Shown here piece after piece: positions 10,825 through 24,065 of a stretch of DNA of 64,000 nt. Below the pieces are notes generated by a model. It did no database searches and was not told where the DNA came from. It worked only from the letters and a program-made list of their open reading frames with translations. A program made the position numbers and the translations under genes. Each line of letters starts with the position of its first letter. Within the stretch, counting starts at the first letter, position 1. Source of the DNA: Spisula solida (lineage: Eukaryota > Mollusca > Bivalvia > Venerida > Mactridae); contig OX365959.1 in the NCBI GenBank assembly GCA_947247005.1, forward strand, positions 33,562,148 through 33,626,147. Direction: 5' to 3'.

Positions 10825-11041
10825 TTAATCTGGATCAACGGAGCCCATAAGGACTACATCACTGTTCCAATCATTAAATATGTACAGTGGTTCATGGAAG
10901 TTATAGCTTCCGTATGTAAACGTCACATGCGTCTGTGCAAACCTTGCATAATTAATTGCATGACCATTCTCTGTTGTATAACACTGATCATCTGTGTTCC
11001 ACGTTGTGCAGTAAAGTATACGCATGTATATCTGTTTTGTT
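10825..11041 (-). CDS. Candidate 3'-terminal exon of an unidentified protein
   Basis: A minus-strand open stretch following an AG acceptor-like site (…AAAACAG near 11,042) reads 70 residues to a TAA at 10,825. Composition looks protein-like, with Cys, Trp and aromatic residues (for example CTTWNTDDQCYTTENG and PLYIFNDWNSDVVLMG), unlike the AT-driven frames around it. I do not recognise a family, and upstream exons are not apparent. It could equally be chance or a relic. Treat as a hypothesis. Confidence 0.2.
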
Positions 11042-11440
11042 GCGTATTTAAGAAATCATTTCAGAAAATTCAGTAACACTGTCAAACAGATACGCCACAA
11101 TAACCAAACAGTTGAATGCCGGTTTGAAGTACGATGAACAGGGCTTTGTTCCTATGTCGTGCCATAACATGGTTAGGCAGTTAGCAATCATACGTGAAAA
11201 TGTCATTTTGTTATTATACCCTTGAGGTGCTTAATATCATCTGGTATGAGGTGGTTAAAAACTTCACAATTCACTAGAACTAAATTAGTACAAACATATA
11301 AATAGAAAACTGTAAGTGATACAAGACAAAGGACATTGAATAATAATGTTACCCGAAACCGCAATCCTCTCTCCTTCTCCATCTAAAATGTGTTATAGTG
11401 AGGGCATATCAAGGACACAAGTGTACTGTATTCTAATACT

Positions 11441-11625
11441 GCCTCCTCGATAGCCTAGTGGTTGAGCGTTCGCTTCTAGTGCGGGAGGTATCGGGTAATA
11501 AAATAAAAATTGTACCTGAAATTCCCTTGCTAGTCGCTCAGCATAAAAGGGAAACTGGCTTCTCTTCTCTCATACCCTCCTATCGATGGATAACATCAGA
11601 AATGAGGTGTCGAGAGTGATGAATA
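11441..11625 (+). repeat. tRNA-derived SINE
   Basis: CCTCGATAGCCTAGTGG is a good tRNA A box (TAGCCTAGTGG), followed by GTTGAGCGTTCGC. The B box is eroded (AGGTATCGGGT). The body TCGCTCAGCATAAAAGGGAAACT with ACTGGCTTCTC resembles the tail of the SINE at 10.65 kb, suggesting a shared SINE body with different tRNA heads. Confidence 0.6.
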
Positions 11626-11660
11626 TAAGTTAGAAAAACTTGTTTCACAATCGACCTTAA

Positions 11661-12123
11661 AGAAGCTGCCTCACAGAGCGGGCTTAAAAATTATATTACG
11701 TAATTTTTCTACCTAACCATGTATTTATGTAATAGAACGCCACTGACGGTTGCTTTATGAAAGATTCATGACAAATAAGTGATATCCTTTTGAATATTGC
11801 GCAGAGTTTCCTTTCAAAATGCTTTGTGAATTATTCTATTCACACATGATCAAAATGTAACATCGACAAACTACAGTGCAAACATCAGTGAGGTATTCGG
11901 TTCGTTTTGCAATTCGTTTTCTTCAAATACTTACAAAATCCAGGCAATGTAAGTGAAAGTACAGTATAACCTCCCGAAACGGCACCTCTGAGAATTTAAA
12001 TGATAGTAGTGTTAATTCTATAGGGTATTAATACCCTATTTAATTTTGGATGTAAAAATGCTGATAAATACAAAATGTCAATGTTTTGCAAGTTATTTTT
12101 GTGTGGTTGTTTATGGCATATAC
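11661..12123 (-). mobile_element. Partial reverse copy of the GGTGCTG / TTAA element
   Basis: Begins at TTAA (11657-11660) with AGAAGCTGCCTCACAG, the same terminus as the right end of the 7,967-8,979 element. It matches that element in reverse complement across about 460 bases to TTTATGGCATATA. The AATTCTATAGGG palindrome is retained (12,014-12,045). The distal half is missing. Confidence 0.7.
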
Positions 12124-14079
12124 AAGCAACTATACCTTTAGCAAAACCACAAGAATTTGAGCAATGTTTTAATTTTTGGATATCAATGTTTACAATATTC
12201 TCCCCATGTTCTAGTTTCTACTGTCAATATTTATCATTATAAACATTCTACATTATGTAATTGAGTTTGACCTCATGTTTATTGTATATGATAAACATGA
12301 TATCACAAATAGAGATAGTTGTTTTATGAAATACGTGTACGTTAATTCTCGAGGGAGAATATTACCTTAGGTATGTTTAACGAAGATGAATTGAGTACAA
12401 GTTTGTCCAATATAAATAGGCCTAAATGAATGATTTATGTTATGTGCTGTGTGCAACCATGGATCGTAGAATTGCTAATCCTGGATATTTATTTAGCTGC
12501 ACAACTAGAATTCATTAGATCTACTTACACATTATTCAAAAAAGAAAGAACAAAATGAACGATCGCAATTTCTTGCGTGTGAGATAGGACAAAATATTTG
12601 CAATAACAGAATGTGTTCAACATTTGTAGACGACTACATGATCATCTAAGAAAAACAGAAACTTAAATAAATCATAGGTCACCGAACTTGTTTATAAGTT
12701 AGCTGCCATTCAACCTAGTGTTTTCTCCATATTAGCGTATTCATGGGCAGTAAACTCTATTTTTTTCTGTTTCTAAAATTAAAAAGTGCCCATATACAAG
12801 TTTGAACAAATTCTATTAATGGGAAACGTTTCCCCATCTCTCACCAGAAACTGCCACAAACACCCTTAACTTCCGTAAACGGTCCATTCCAGTGTGTAAC
12901 ATATTTTCTCGATTTGGGTCAAATTATAGTTTCGTTCATTTCGAAGCATTTGAAAGGAAACAATTTATTGTCTGGATTTGATTTTGTGGTCGAGCGCGTT
13001 TACGAGATCGAAGAAAAAGAATCCTATATCATACATGTGTATTAATGTGTTTACTCTAGTATTACTTGCAATACATGTATATATATATATAATACCTGGT
13101 TTTACAATCAATGAACAGTGCATTTTCTTTTTTCCGCAGGCGAATCTTGCTTAGAACGATGAATCTAGACATTGTTGTTTTAAAATTTCTATGTTATTCT
13201 ATGTAAAGACCCGAAACTCGCAGGGAACCTTAGATTAACACATTTACCGTGCAGACAAACTGATTGTCTAACATAATTATCCCTTTCAGGAATGGCCGTT
13301 CGTTTTGTCTAGTCATCAGTATATTTCGAGAAATTAAAAATGTGCGAATTACGTTTAGAAGTACGAAATATAATTAACAAATCTACATATTGTTTTTTAT
13401 TCTTTTTCAATGTTACAGTTACCTGTAGGTTTGTCGTGGCGTGTGTGAATATGTGTGTGTGCTAATAGGGTTACACTTGATTGAGTCAGGTGGAACGTAT
13501 GAGCTGTTAATGCTTGTCTATCATCGTCCATGCCCTGCATCATTGCTTTTATTAATATTATTAAGTGCATGTACTGAGTACTTCCTAAGTACTATTTAAT
13601 AAACTTATACTTAATGTGAGGTATGTACATATTATTTGTTAATGCGTTTAAACCGTAAAAATAATATTGAAACTGTTACAAGTTTATGCAATTATGGATA
13701 TATTTGTTTGTGTCTATGTGTCATATTTGATGAAACAAACGAACCGAATAAAATCTTCAATAATATTTCTAGTGGAGAAAACATGTAAGATCAAAAGAAA
13801 ATCACATGCCAAAGAACAGAACGATGCTCTAGACAACAATCCAACTACAAAATGTCTTAACAAAATATTGAGTTAAAGCAATACTAAATGTAGCAATTCA
13901 AAAAGCTGACAAAAATGCATTGTTTCCAAAACAGCCAGTCTACTGGTACTGAACATATCAGCATATGAGGTTTAGATTCATGAATATAATTATATAAAAA
14001 GTTTAAGTATTATAGAATCAATTAAAACCGACCACTACTACCATAAATGGTGTAGCGTAGACTCAGGGGAAAGAACCCT
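12124..14079. other. No gene recognised; short (TA)n tract
   Basis: AT-rich DNA. A TATATATA microsatellite lies at 13,076-13,092. The open frame at 13,667-13,876 has no recognisable content. Confidence 0.4.
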
Positions 14080-14325
14080 TCGCTGGCTTAGAATTAGAAG
14101 GTCGTAAGTACTTACGACCTTATAAGAATCATGCATATTTGACATCTGCATTTCATTGCGCTTCTTATGAGCCTATTTTCATGAAAATCGGAACTGGTCA
14201 TGTTAACCAAAACGAAGTTTAAAAAGCTTATTTTCCCATAAGTTAAGAGTAGTTTTAAGACAGTTTTTTCTTGTTTTTCAAAATATCGATTTTGTACTTA
14301 CGACCTTTTCATTCTAAGCCAGCGA
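14080..14325 (+). mobile_element. 246-bp MITE, CGCTGGCTTAGAAT TIR family, copy 1
   Basis: Left end CGCTGGCTTAGAATTAGAAG then GTCGTAAGTA. The right end is its near-exact reverse complement, about 30 bases per arm with two or three mismatches. Two other copies lie at 27,239-27,450 and, reversed, 29,535-29,758, all sharing an internal CATGAAAATCGGAACTGG-type segment. No clear target duplication. Confidence 0.85.
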
Positions 14326-15710
14326 CTTGTCGATCATCTACGACAATACGATTCGTACTGAATGGTCGAGACTATTAAAGCAACATTAGCTATCATTTTT
14401 GCATCTCTGTTGGGATTCCAGTAACATAACCCATCCTTATAAAGATACTGACATCACAAAACAAACGTGAAGACGAACAAATAGTTTCATCTTAAACAAA
14501 AACAATGTAAGACAGATTGTTCTCCAATACTTACATGTAGCTAATCATGTGATGGTATTCTAATTTTAAACACTGTTTTGTTTCGACTTACCTTGTCTAT
14601 GATGGCCAGTCTGTTTGGTTGCTCCCAAACTGTGTCCTTGTTCATCACCATGTTCTTATTCTTTATATGCCAATGTTTCTATGTGATAAGTATGTAGTGA
14701 TGCTGTCAGAAGGAAGTCACGCATTATTTACATGTATATCTTTATCGTTCTTGTCGTGTCTTGTAGGAATAATTAATAATCTTACATTGTTGGAATTGTT
14801 GCTCATTCTTTATTTGGACATTTGTACAGTTAAGTTCTCCTTCGTTAATTTGACGATTGAAAGTGACACTGCTCCCAAGTGCATAGATAAAGTAGATGAT
14901 ACAGCCGATTTGCTTTAATGCCTTGATTTGTACATTAACAGAGGCAAAACCTCTCACAAATGGAATAAACAACGATCCATTCCATCCTGACGTACGTTGA
15001 TACGGTCTATTCTAGTTAATCGAAAGTTCCCTTTATTACGTACTTTTAGTAACATGTAATAGTATTATGCTTAACCGGAACGTAATTGTGTTCTATGCAG
15101 CCTCGTTATAGTAGAACAGAGAACTTTTAGGCTGATTGATGTGTCTGAAAATGTAGCTGAATTAAAACGATTTATCAGGTTTTATTTGATAAATAATTGA
15201 GTGGATGTCACTGTTATTGTGAAACTATTTCACTGGCTGTCACACTTTCTGGTATAATCACAATAATTAAAGTCGCTACTCAATTGATCGCCAAGGAATA
15301 CTATTCATTTTGATACACTGATGGGAATTACTACTTCAAGAATGATGGAATATAACATAATAGCTATTAACCTTTTCAAATTGGAAATGTTGTGTATATG
15401 TTAGGATTTATATTATAATCTCAATAAAACAAAACTCCAGAAGTCATACACAGCATGGTGTATATGATAACCCATAACTATACCTTATATGTATAAATAA
15501 TGTTAAACTTCAAAAGCATTGGATCCTTTGCAATTTGTCTTCTTATTAGTGGCATGAATAATGAATAGCAAATATTACCTTACACATTACCTTGTATTCT
15601 TAATGTTGTAGTTTTCATATTAGTGTGGCTATTTTAGATGACATTCGAGTTCATATGTGACAGAGTTAAAGCATCAGTTTTCAGCATTTCTCGTTCGGCT
15701 GTGTGTTAGG
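14326..15710. other. No gene recognised
   Basis: AT-rich. The open frame at 14,619-14,918 is hydrophobic and low-complexity with no domain. Confidence 0.4.
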
Positions 15711-15912
15711 CATTGAGCCTTTAATTTTATTTTTTTATTGGTCATTCAACGTTGTCATTTAGCTTTGTGATTGCTAAAGCTAGTTCGTTCAGCCGTTCGA
15801 CAGCTGGGACTTGGGCGGAATATCTTCGCGTTCAGTTTAGTGCCTTTTTCTGTTTTCTGTGCTCGACTGGTTAAGATGAGTGCTGCCTTCCCTGTCCGAC
15901 TTAATATTATCT
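15711..15912 (-). mobile_element. ATATTAAG dispersed repeat, copy B (reverse)
   Basis: Reverse-complement match to the family: GACAGCTGGGACTTGGGCGG, GTGCTCGACTGGTTAAG, GCTGCCTTCCCTGTCCGAC and the sharp terminus TTAATATT. About 200 bases. The open frames here (15,755-15,979 minus, 15,771-16,100 plus) are shadows of the repeat. Confidence 0.7.
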
Positions 15913-18900
15913 TTTTGCATCTCAGTTGGTGCGTTCTGATGAAACACTTAGTCAAACTTACTTTGGTCACCGTGTCCATGGGTGCTGGGCTATATATTTG
16001 TTATCTTTTTCTCTCACATTTACTTGTATTTAAAAGCTGTAAAAACACTTTGAATATGACCCTAGCTATCCAACATACTGCATACAATATATCAAAATAA
16101 AGGTAAGTGTATTACATGTACAGATGTCAATTTTATTACAAGTAACAAGTATCAAAATAATCATACAAGTAACTTAAAACAAATGCTGAATTACTGTTGT
16201 GAACGTAATCACTTGATTTCTCAACCGTGTGTTCGATTTCAAAAGGGATCTAAAATGTGTATGGGAGGAAGATATTTAACTGGCTTGTGGGTGGCCAATG
16301 GTCTACCTAGGGTTGGTATTCACAAAACATCTTAGTAGAAAACTTTATAAAAACACATAACATTTCCTAAGAATGTCAGCCAAATATCACAATCAAGATT
16401 TTTGATTTTTTAAAGCATCATGTAATGAGCAACAATAATCATTAAGAAAACATAGGTTATTCTTCAATTTGCGGGAAATATGAACGGCAAACATTTTCAA
16501 CTCAAGTAAACAATAAGTTTTCAACTAAGATCCTTTGTAAATACCCTTGTGCCCGTATATGTACGACTAATGTGCACCTTTCCCACGCTGGAAGAATCAT
16601 CTGATCTGACTGAAAGTCACTTTTTTCTTCAAAACCGACAACACATATACTTTTTTATACTTAAATAATCAATCAAATGCCACCATGTCTCATTATTGGT
16701 TATTGTCTCATTTTGACAGGGACGGTCTTCATGCAGAGCAAGTAATTTTGTTCGTTTACTGTTCTCTGTGTGCCTTTTGCGCTCATACTTCCTCTACCCG
16801 TAATATGTTGCTGTTTCAGTTGAATGCTACCTTCTGTGTCAGATATGTCATTAAATATAGTTCTTTTTACAACGCAAATACTGGCTGTTACACTTACCAA
16901 ATTATTAATACTTAATACGAGGCCACTTAAAAAGTATTAATCAGTGGACGATAAATCAACAGCATTGCCTCTGACTATATAAAAGTGTACATTTTCTTAA
17001 AGAACAATCTCTCAGCTAGACATTCGTGGTATTTCATCATTTAATCTGAAAGCATTTTTATTTTATTGCTATTCAAACAGGACATAGTTTAAAGCACTGG
17101 ACAAAGAATACCTCATAAATACGTCAGAAAATTGTGTTATGTGTTTCTGAGCGTTGTTGTCAAATGTCATTCAGGCTTACTGAAATTAAATCGATATGTC
17201 ATTTGCAATATATACCATTGTACTCTTAATTGGCAATCAATAATTTTGAAAACAGTAAATTATAATCACACTATAGCAATATAAACAAGTCACATCCGAG
17301 ACTCAAAATACTACACTAACGCCCTAAATGACCTTTCTGCCGATTTTGACTGACAGGTGGCGTTAGCCAATCGCATTGCAGCATTTCGCTAACGGTCTAT
17401 CACCGTCATCTTTTAGGACAACCTAGACATTAGACAAACTAAAATCAATCGGAATTGTGCAATATTCAGTTAAGCATTATTTCATTAAAAATGAGTACAT
17501 TTTCAATAAATTGATATGTTTAGAAACTAGAGAATTTCAACATTGATTTGGTTGCAATGTCATGCAAGTAAATAAGTTGATTAAACCCTTAGAGCCTCAG
17601 AATTAAGACCTACATATGCATATTTTGATATATTATAAGTATGAGTTAGAAGCGATATCAAGTTATATCATTAATATTTACAATAAAACAATTCTAATAA
17701 TTACATGTTGAGAAACAAGAAAGCTTCGTCTATATTTTAATACGACTGCTTTAAACAATGTCTTTTAAACCATAGGTACATATTGTTTGTTATAGAATAA
17801 GGACGCATACATTCCAAATAACGATTGTGAATTTTCCCGACAAAGCTGGTAGTGAAGTGTTTTATAATGTTCGACATATTTTGTTTTTGGTCAATGTAAT
17901 AGTTATTTAAAAGCACTTTTTATTTGATAAACTGATGGTTCTAAATACCTTCCCTTTTGCAAATTTTATAGAAATATAGCCTATATAACGTTAGATGTTT
18001 AAAGCCTTATATAAAGGTTTGTATGGACCAGCTATTGTAAATTATGATATATACATGCAGATTTAAGTTCATTTCAAAGTATCTATAGACCAGAGGCCTG
18101 TCAGCACATACCACTTCAAAATCTATAGCATATAGCAATTATGCATCACTATCTCGACCCCATACTGTTTCTCTTGTCTGCCACGTGTCACATTGTTGAT
18201 TGACAATAATCAAAAGGTTACCGACTAGCATACATCACAGAGACCGCCAACCGAATCGAATGAACCAACAATGTTTAGAGTGCACCCACCAAAGTAAACA
18301 TAAATAGAATGATAATAAAAAGAAAAGGGCATATAAACGGAATGCCCACATAACACAAAATGCATAATTCTGTGGAAACATATTATATACAATAAATACG
18401 GATTTCATATTAAAATAAACGCGACTCATTATGATACATGGTACCTTCAAAAGGGTTTTTGTGTGTCAGAAGATTTAGACAATTATAGCACTCTATTCGA
18501 TTCAAGTACTAGACTAAGTGTAATATACACACTTTTTATGCAGAGAATGAAGTACATATTATATGTTGTGTTATATAATAGTCATTTTCTATCAATTATA
18601 CATATCAAAAATGTATGATATATGTGAAAGCGCCAAGACAGCACGTTAGAGAATGTATATAGTGACAGGAATCTTTATAAAACAGTATTTAACATGAACG
18701 GTCATTACGTTGATGAAATACAATACACACAAATCTTTAAAATACAAGGACAATGATTACGTTAGAAAACAAAATACAATATACTTTGATACAAGACTAT
18801 TTTTATACATCAAATAAGAATGGTATACATGTTTGTTCCTTCATGATTTCAATTGTAGGTATGACAGAAAAAAAAATCAGTCAGTGTAGCGTCATCATTT

Positions 18901-18916
18901 TGATGAATGCTAATTA
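15913..18916. other. No gene recognised; one very degenerate repeat remnant
   Basis: AT-rich. At about 16,790-16,860 GTTGCTGTTTCAGTTGAATG and the following bases resemble the reverse terminus of the ATATTAAG family but are heavily mutated. A 30-base stretch at 16,918-16,948 reappears in reverse at 23,346-23,382, origin unknown. Open frames here show no domain. Confidence 0.35.
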
Positions 18917-19814
18917 CGTGGGACGTTCAAAAATAAACAGGACTGGGGCTCTCACGGGTACAGTTTTCAATATTATACAAATATTATTACATAAAATGGA
19001 ATCGGATTCAATTGCGAAAAATCGATATCTGGTTTATCGAGTTTCCCTACCACGTCCTCTCATAATAGTCCATTTTAAAACCATGGTAACACGCACCCGG
19101 CACAGCCCATCAATTAACAATAATGGCGACTACGTAATGGGGTGTATCTTTAATACTACCATATCGTTTGTTTTCAAACTTCGCCGTAGTATTACATGTT
19201 ACATGCTGGACGATCTCTGCAAAACTGACAAAATTTGGACGTAAGGTACTGAAATAAGCAGAAGTTGAACTTCAAGTGTGACAAATTCGTGACGCAAAAG
19301 TGACGTCACCAGAACGTAAGGAAAAACGGACGAACACAAAGTTCTGTCAACAGCAAGATGATTATGTCCTCAGAATCGTATGCAAGTATCGTAACTACAT
19401 TTTGGTAACAGTTCTGCAAGTCTTTTATCAGTTTTAGAATGGCACAAATGCTTTAGTGTTTACTGTGCAACTTTGTAAGACGGGGAAGTAATAGGAAATC
19501 ATAAGAACGTTTGTGACGTCAGTTACCGAGACTTTTGCAAAGTACCAACGTTTCATGGTACGGATTTTCGCCTAGATATGCGATGTAAGATGCGGGAAAA
19601 TACATGCGATTCTCATCAACGCATTACTTGTGTGGCTCCGTGTGGTATTGGAATGTTTTCTTCACCCATATCACTATAAACTTCGTATTTCATAGCCCTA
19701 TGCGAAGCACTAACGCCGTGTAAAATAGCGCGGCGTCATTTTGTGCGCCGGGCCAACGTTAGTGACCATGTGGGTTTTATGACAATAATCCTGCTTATGT
19801 TTGAACGTCCCACG
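18917..19814 (+). mobile_element. 898-bp non-autonomous element, TA target, CGTGGGACGTTCAAA TIRs
   Basis: Left CGTGGGACGTTCAAAAATAA and right arm in reverse CGTGGGACGTTCAAACATAA continue to match through CAGGA, about 24 of 26 positions. Both ends are flanked by TA (18915-16, 19815-16), the target of Tc1/mariner-type elements. The interior holds two TGACGTCA-type CRE motifs (near 19,301 and 19,517) and no transposase. The 163-codon frame at 18,753-19,244 crosses the left boundary and is not a gene. Confidence 0.8.
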
Positions 19815-19816
19815 TA

Positions 19817-22324
19817 TAAGGTACTGCAGGTTGAATTCATCGGCAATGAATGCTTTGAATGTTTAGTGTGAACAGAAGATAGAATAATATCAACATAACA
19901 ATCACGTGTTTAACATACATCTTTACATAGCAATATTTGACACATATAGCATTTCACATAATATTATATAACATTAAAGCATACTAATTATAATGTAGGA
20001 GAAGTATAAAGTTCATGATGTTGTACATAATAGATGTGAAGGGAAGGTTATATATTTGTGCGAGTGTAGCATTAGCAACGCAAGATTTTATTGTTTCAAA
20101 TACAAAAAAAACAAAGACATATTTCTAACAGTTTGGTATAGAAACTAGTATACGAAAGGCGAAGGAAGTACAATACTGGTATTGCTTTGCAACAACTTAT
20201 AAACGTAGAATCAACGTAGGTACTAGTGTCTACTCGTTTCTATCGGAAGGAGTATCAAAAGTACTAGACAACACACGTCTTGAAAGATCTCATCTAGTTT
20301 TGCAAAGTTGCTTATTAAATGCATTTGTAGTAACAAGAGCAACAATATATACAATGCTATGATTTCGTTTGTAATCTAATATAAAAATTGTATAATTTAT
20401 TTTTTATTTTTATGACATATCAGCCAAATTGAAGTACCGCTTGTCTTCAATATTACAGAATTTGCGGAATGGTCACCGTACTGAATGCAGGTAATAAAAA
20501 CATATCATGATATTAATTATAGAATAATGTGTTATAAAACCAACAACGAACATTTATACAAAATACATATAATACATCGCATCATAAATGCATCGTTGAC
20601 ACTAAAGACAAAACAACCAATTGTCTGCTCCCTATGTACATGTTTATGACATAACGTACGTGCACCAACACATACACACACATACACGCTCACGCAAGAA
20701 CATATACGCAGACATACTCTCCATGCAAACATACGTACTCAATATTCACACTTATACACGTAGACACGTAACATGCTTAGTGTACGATGTTAATTATATA
20801 ATTACTACGTTCATTAATTTAACGAAAAACAATAGGTATTATATTAATATAGATATCATCATATTATGTTCAAGGTGCATCAATTGTGCGTGTTTGTAAG
20901 ATATAATATGATGTAGAAGGATACTAATACGTATGTATAGATTTATCATATTGAGGATTCGTCAACAATTTGAGGTAGAAAGACATAAGAACGCGACAAA
21001 GAGTTTTTGTTAAATTGTAGTAGTAATTCGGATGACAAATGCCTATTGAAAGTTACTTCCATGCTCAACTTCAAATTGCTCCATACAAATAAATTGACTT
21101 ACTCTGTTGAATTAAACGATTCCACATTAGTTCACAATCTTTAAGTAATACAACCATCAGTCAGATGTTGTAATAAACGTGTTTTGACGAATTCCAGGAC
21201 TAAATGTAAATGACGCCATGTGACGTCTCAATTTTAAATCGAGTCAATAGAAACATGCAACTTTTTCGAGAATTCAATGCAACCATAAAAATAAAAAGTT
21301 TGTGCATGTATTTAGAACCCCAAAACAGACAATTAATTAATTAAAGCTTACCAGTCTTATTGGCATGCCAATTTCAAGCATTCATATCGCACTTGCGCAC
21401 TCCTCAAGCGTCATTTGCGTCAAATGATACGAACTATTTTTATGGCTTTATGTTTGGGGATCGAATGTTGATCGTGTATGAAATGATTTAAACACATTTA
21501 CACATAGTTGAGGTGTGAGCACGACAAAAATGTGATTTTGTCATTTTCGTCACGCATCAAGGATTGTCACGCAGATCTTGGTTTTTCTTCTTCTGTATTA
21601 AAGACAATCACCAACATATGCTATCTTAACAGTTTTATTGAGTTGAGATGATTATGTTCCCGATTTATTCTAGTTCTAAAAGTGTGTACTTAGAACATTC
21701 GTCAAGTGTATTTTATAAAATTATTATAAGGATTCGTCAATTATGTGAGATAAAGAGACAAAAGAACGCGAAAAAGAAGGCCGCACACAAGAGTGTGTTC
21801 AGGGTTCGTCAATAATGTGCGTTTAAAAGATATGAAAAGAAGTTGTGGATATTTATTTTGATCCCTTTTACGTATTTATAGATATATCATGTTATTATTT
21901 TTATCATATTATTATAAGTATTCGTCCATAATGTGAAGTAGAAAGACAAATGTTTGCCGTACAAAAGAATGTCTTAATTTGTTGTTGTTGTTTATATTCC
22001 TATTCAATATACATGTATTAGTAAACATCAACTTACATGATATGAGGTTGCTAGAGAAGATTAAAAGTATTATTATTGGTGTTAATTTAACAAATTATTA
22101 AGTAGACATATTTTAAGTGTTCATAGTGTAAATTGATGCCTTTAACAACCGTGTAATTACATATATGCGAGTAATGTAACAAAGGCAGTGTATCATTGTA
22201 TGTACAGTATTCTATGTTCTAAATTATATTGACACACTATAATCAAACACTCGGCTATACGTGATTGGTCTACAGTTAACACGGGTATATTCACTCATAT
22301 AGAACAGGAATGTCATCGAGTATA
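19817..22324. other. No gene; CA/TA-rich tract and scattered GGATTCGTCAA repeats
   Basis: 20,640-20,770 is rich in CACA/CATA simple sequence, producing the fortuitous frames there. A 50-base motif, (A)GGATTCGTCAATAATGTGA then GTAGAAAGACAAAAGAACGCG, recurs in variant form at about 20,953, 21,729, 21,803 and 21,917. Otherwise anonymous AT-rich DNA. Confidence 0.45.
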
Positions 22325-22327
22325 CTA

Positions 22328-22590
22328 ACAGCAAAAAGTTAGCACATATGTTGAATTGGCCATGGAAGATCTTAACAGTTGATGAAAGGGCACTCGGTGA
22401 ACTTGATCCTGTTTGTCTTTATAAAAGACTTTCCCATTTATGGACCATGCCTCGCTAACTTCATCTTGTTTTTTCTTCACACCCATAAGCACTTGGTGGT
22501 TCTAGAATGTCAGGTCTTCATTTATAAAAGTGCCGGTGTCTAAAAGAAATTTACGGTTCCCAAACACTTTATCCTTTACATCATTAATTA
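22328..22590 (-). pseudogene. LINE ORF1-like fragment (FP25K-like C-terminal region), one nonsense codon
   Basis: A minus-strand frame has clear protein character: VFGNRKFLLDTGTFINEDL, then a TAG (22,502-22,504), then NHQVLMGVKKKQDEVSEAW and SINGKVFYKDKQDQVHRV, ending at a TAG at 22,325-22,327. The pattern (INEDL, a Lys-rich helix, W, then a xGKVFYKxxxxxVHRV strand pair) matches from memory the small C-terminal domain of ORF1-like proteins of animal non-LTR retrotransposons, related to baculovirus FP25K-type domains. No other part of a LINE is adjacent, so it is an isolated relic. The family match is recall, not a search. Confidence 0.45.
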
Positions 22591-23983
22591 ATTAATTCTT
22601 AATATGTCAATTTTTCTAGATTGTTATATGTACATGTAGTTTCATTTGACGGGCGATTTTAATCATTTTTACCTCAATTTTATTTTTTACAAAAAATTTT
22701 ATGTTCGAGAAAGTGATGGGTAAATATTATACCCCCTATTTATGTTAAACAAAGAAAATGCACCCCTCGTGTCCATTTCATGTAATTCTTCTTATATAAA
22801 ATTACTATCATGTGTTTTTATTTTTGTTTTCTGTATTATTGATTTAGGGATATGACGTCATAAATCTAAATATATAAATGTGTAAAAAGCTACATGTTTG
22901 ACTTTCATGTTTGCCTTTCCCACTTAAGACGTACAGTAGTACAATGCAGCAACAACGTATAGGGTATAGTCCTAGCAAAATGCAAACTTATAAAAAAGTA
23001 TTTCGAACATGACAGATTCCTTGTACAACTAAATCCATTTGGAATGTCCAAACAATAACGTTGATTCAGCACTAGTTAATCAAGTATACGGTGCATGAAA
23101 TCTGCAAATTTTAAATCAATCGGATAAAAATTATAGAAATCATGACCATTAATATCAACCCTTACGTCTACTATCATACCTTATTTTCTCGCATTTCAAG
23201 TCTTTCATACCGCTATTGGTTCAATGGCATATGGGTGAATGGATATTTTACCGATTGCAATATTTGTTTTTATGGTTAGCTAGGCAAATCTTTCAGAAAA
23301 TGTCCACTTTTATACACATTGATTGAATATTAAACGTATTATTGGCCACTGATAAATACTGAATACTTTTTAAGTGGCCCTCGTACATGTACAACAACAT
23401 TTTCGCCTGCAAACCTTCCGAGGTATTAAAGAGTTGTGTACGTAGCATTCCAATGCAAGTAACACTGCCAGTCTTACTGATGCTTCGCTCTGTGAATTGT
23501 ATCCCTTTTATTAAAACCAATATAATTTTCAGCTTCGGTAATGGAAATCAATTCGTATTTGTTTAAGAATGAGCATCGCCAAGTAATTTGTCATATCATA
23601 GGAATAAGGGTCTTCACAGTGCTTGATGTGTGATGATATCTGTAGACGATGATTGATAAATGTCATTAGAATGGTTATTGTCGATTGATCTACGAATATT
23701 TCCATTAGTGGCAATATTTGCCATTTCAAGTGTTCGGAAACAGTTTATCGATATCGCGTACCAACTTGACTTTTATATAAGGTGCGTTTGTTAAAAAACG
23801 AACTTGATGTCGCTATTATTTGTACACAAAGTATTGGAGATGGTTGTGGAATAAAAGCATGTTACTACCATGGCTTGATATAACATATTTTCAAATATTT
23901 TTAAATATCCTTTTAATTAATTTTATTTATTTAATGTTTGTAGGAAATACTTTGTTAAAAAACATAATTCAAAGCCCCTATAA
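22591..23983. other. No gene recognised
   Basis: AT-rich. The open frames at 23,293-23,520 and 23,529-23,729 have no recognisable domains. Confidence 0.4.
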
Positions 23984-24065
23984 CACAGTGGCGAGTTGAT
24001 ACTACGAGTTGAGGCGAGTTGTAATTCGTCACAACTGGTCTGGTGTCGTGTAGACCTTGTACAAA

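Noticed and set aside
18753..19244. 163-codon plus-strand frame
   Set aside because: Crosses the left boundary of a clearly defined TA-flanked element and has no recognisable domain.
20640..20770. CRISPR-like or structured CA-rich repeat
   Set aside because: Irregular CACATA simple sequence without fixed repeats or unique spacers.
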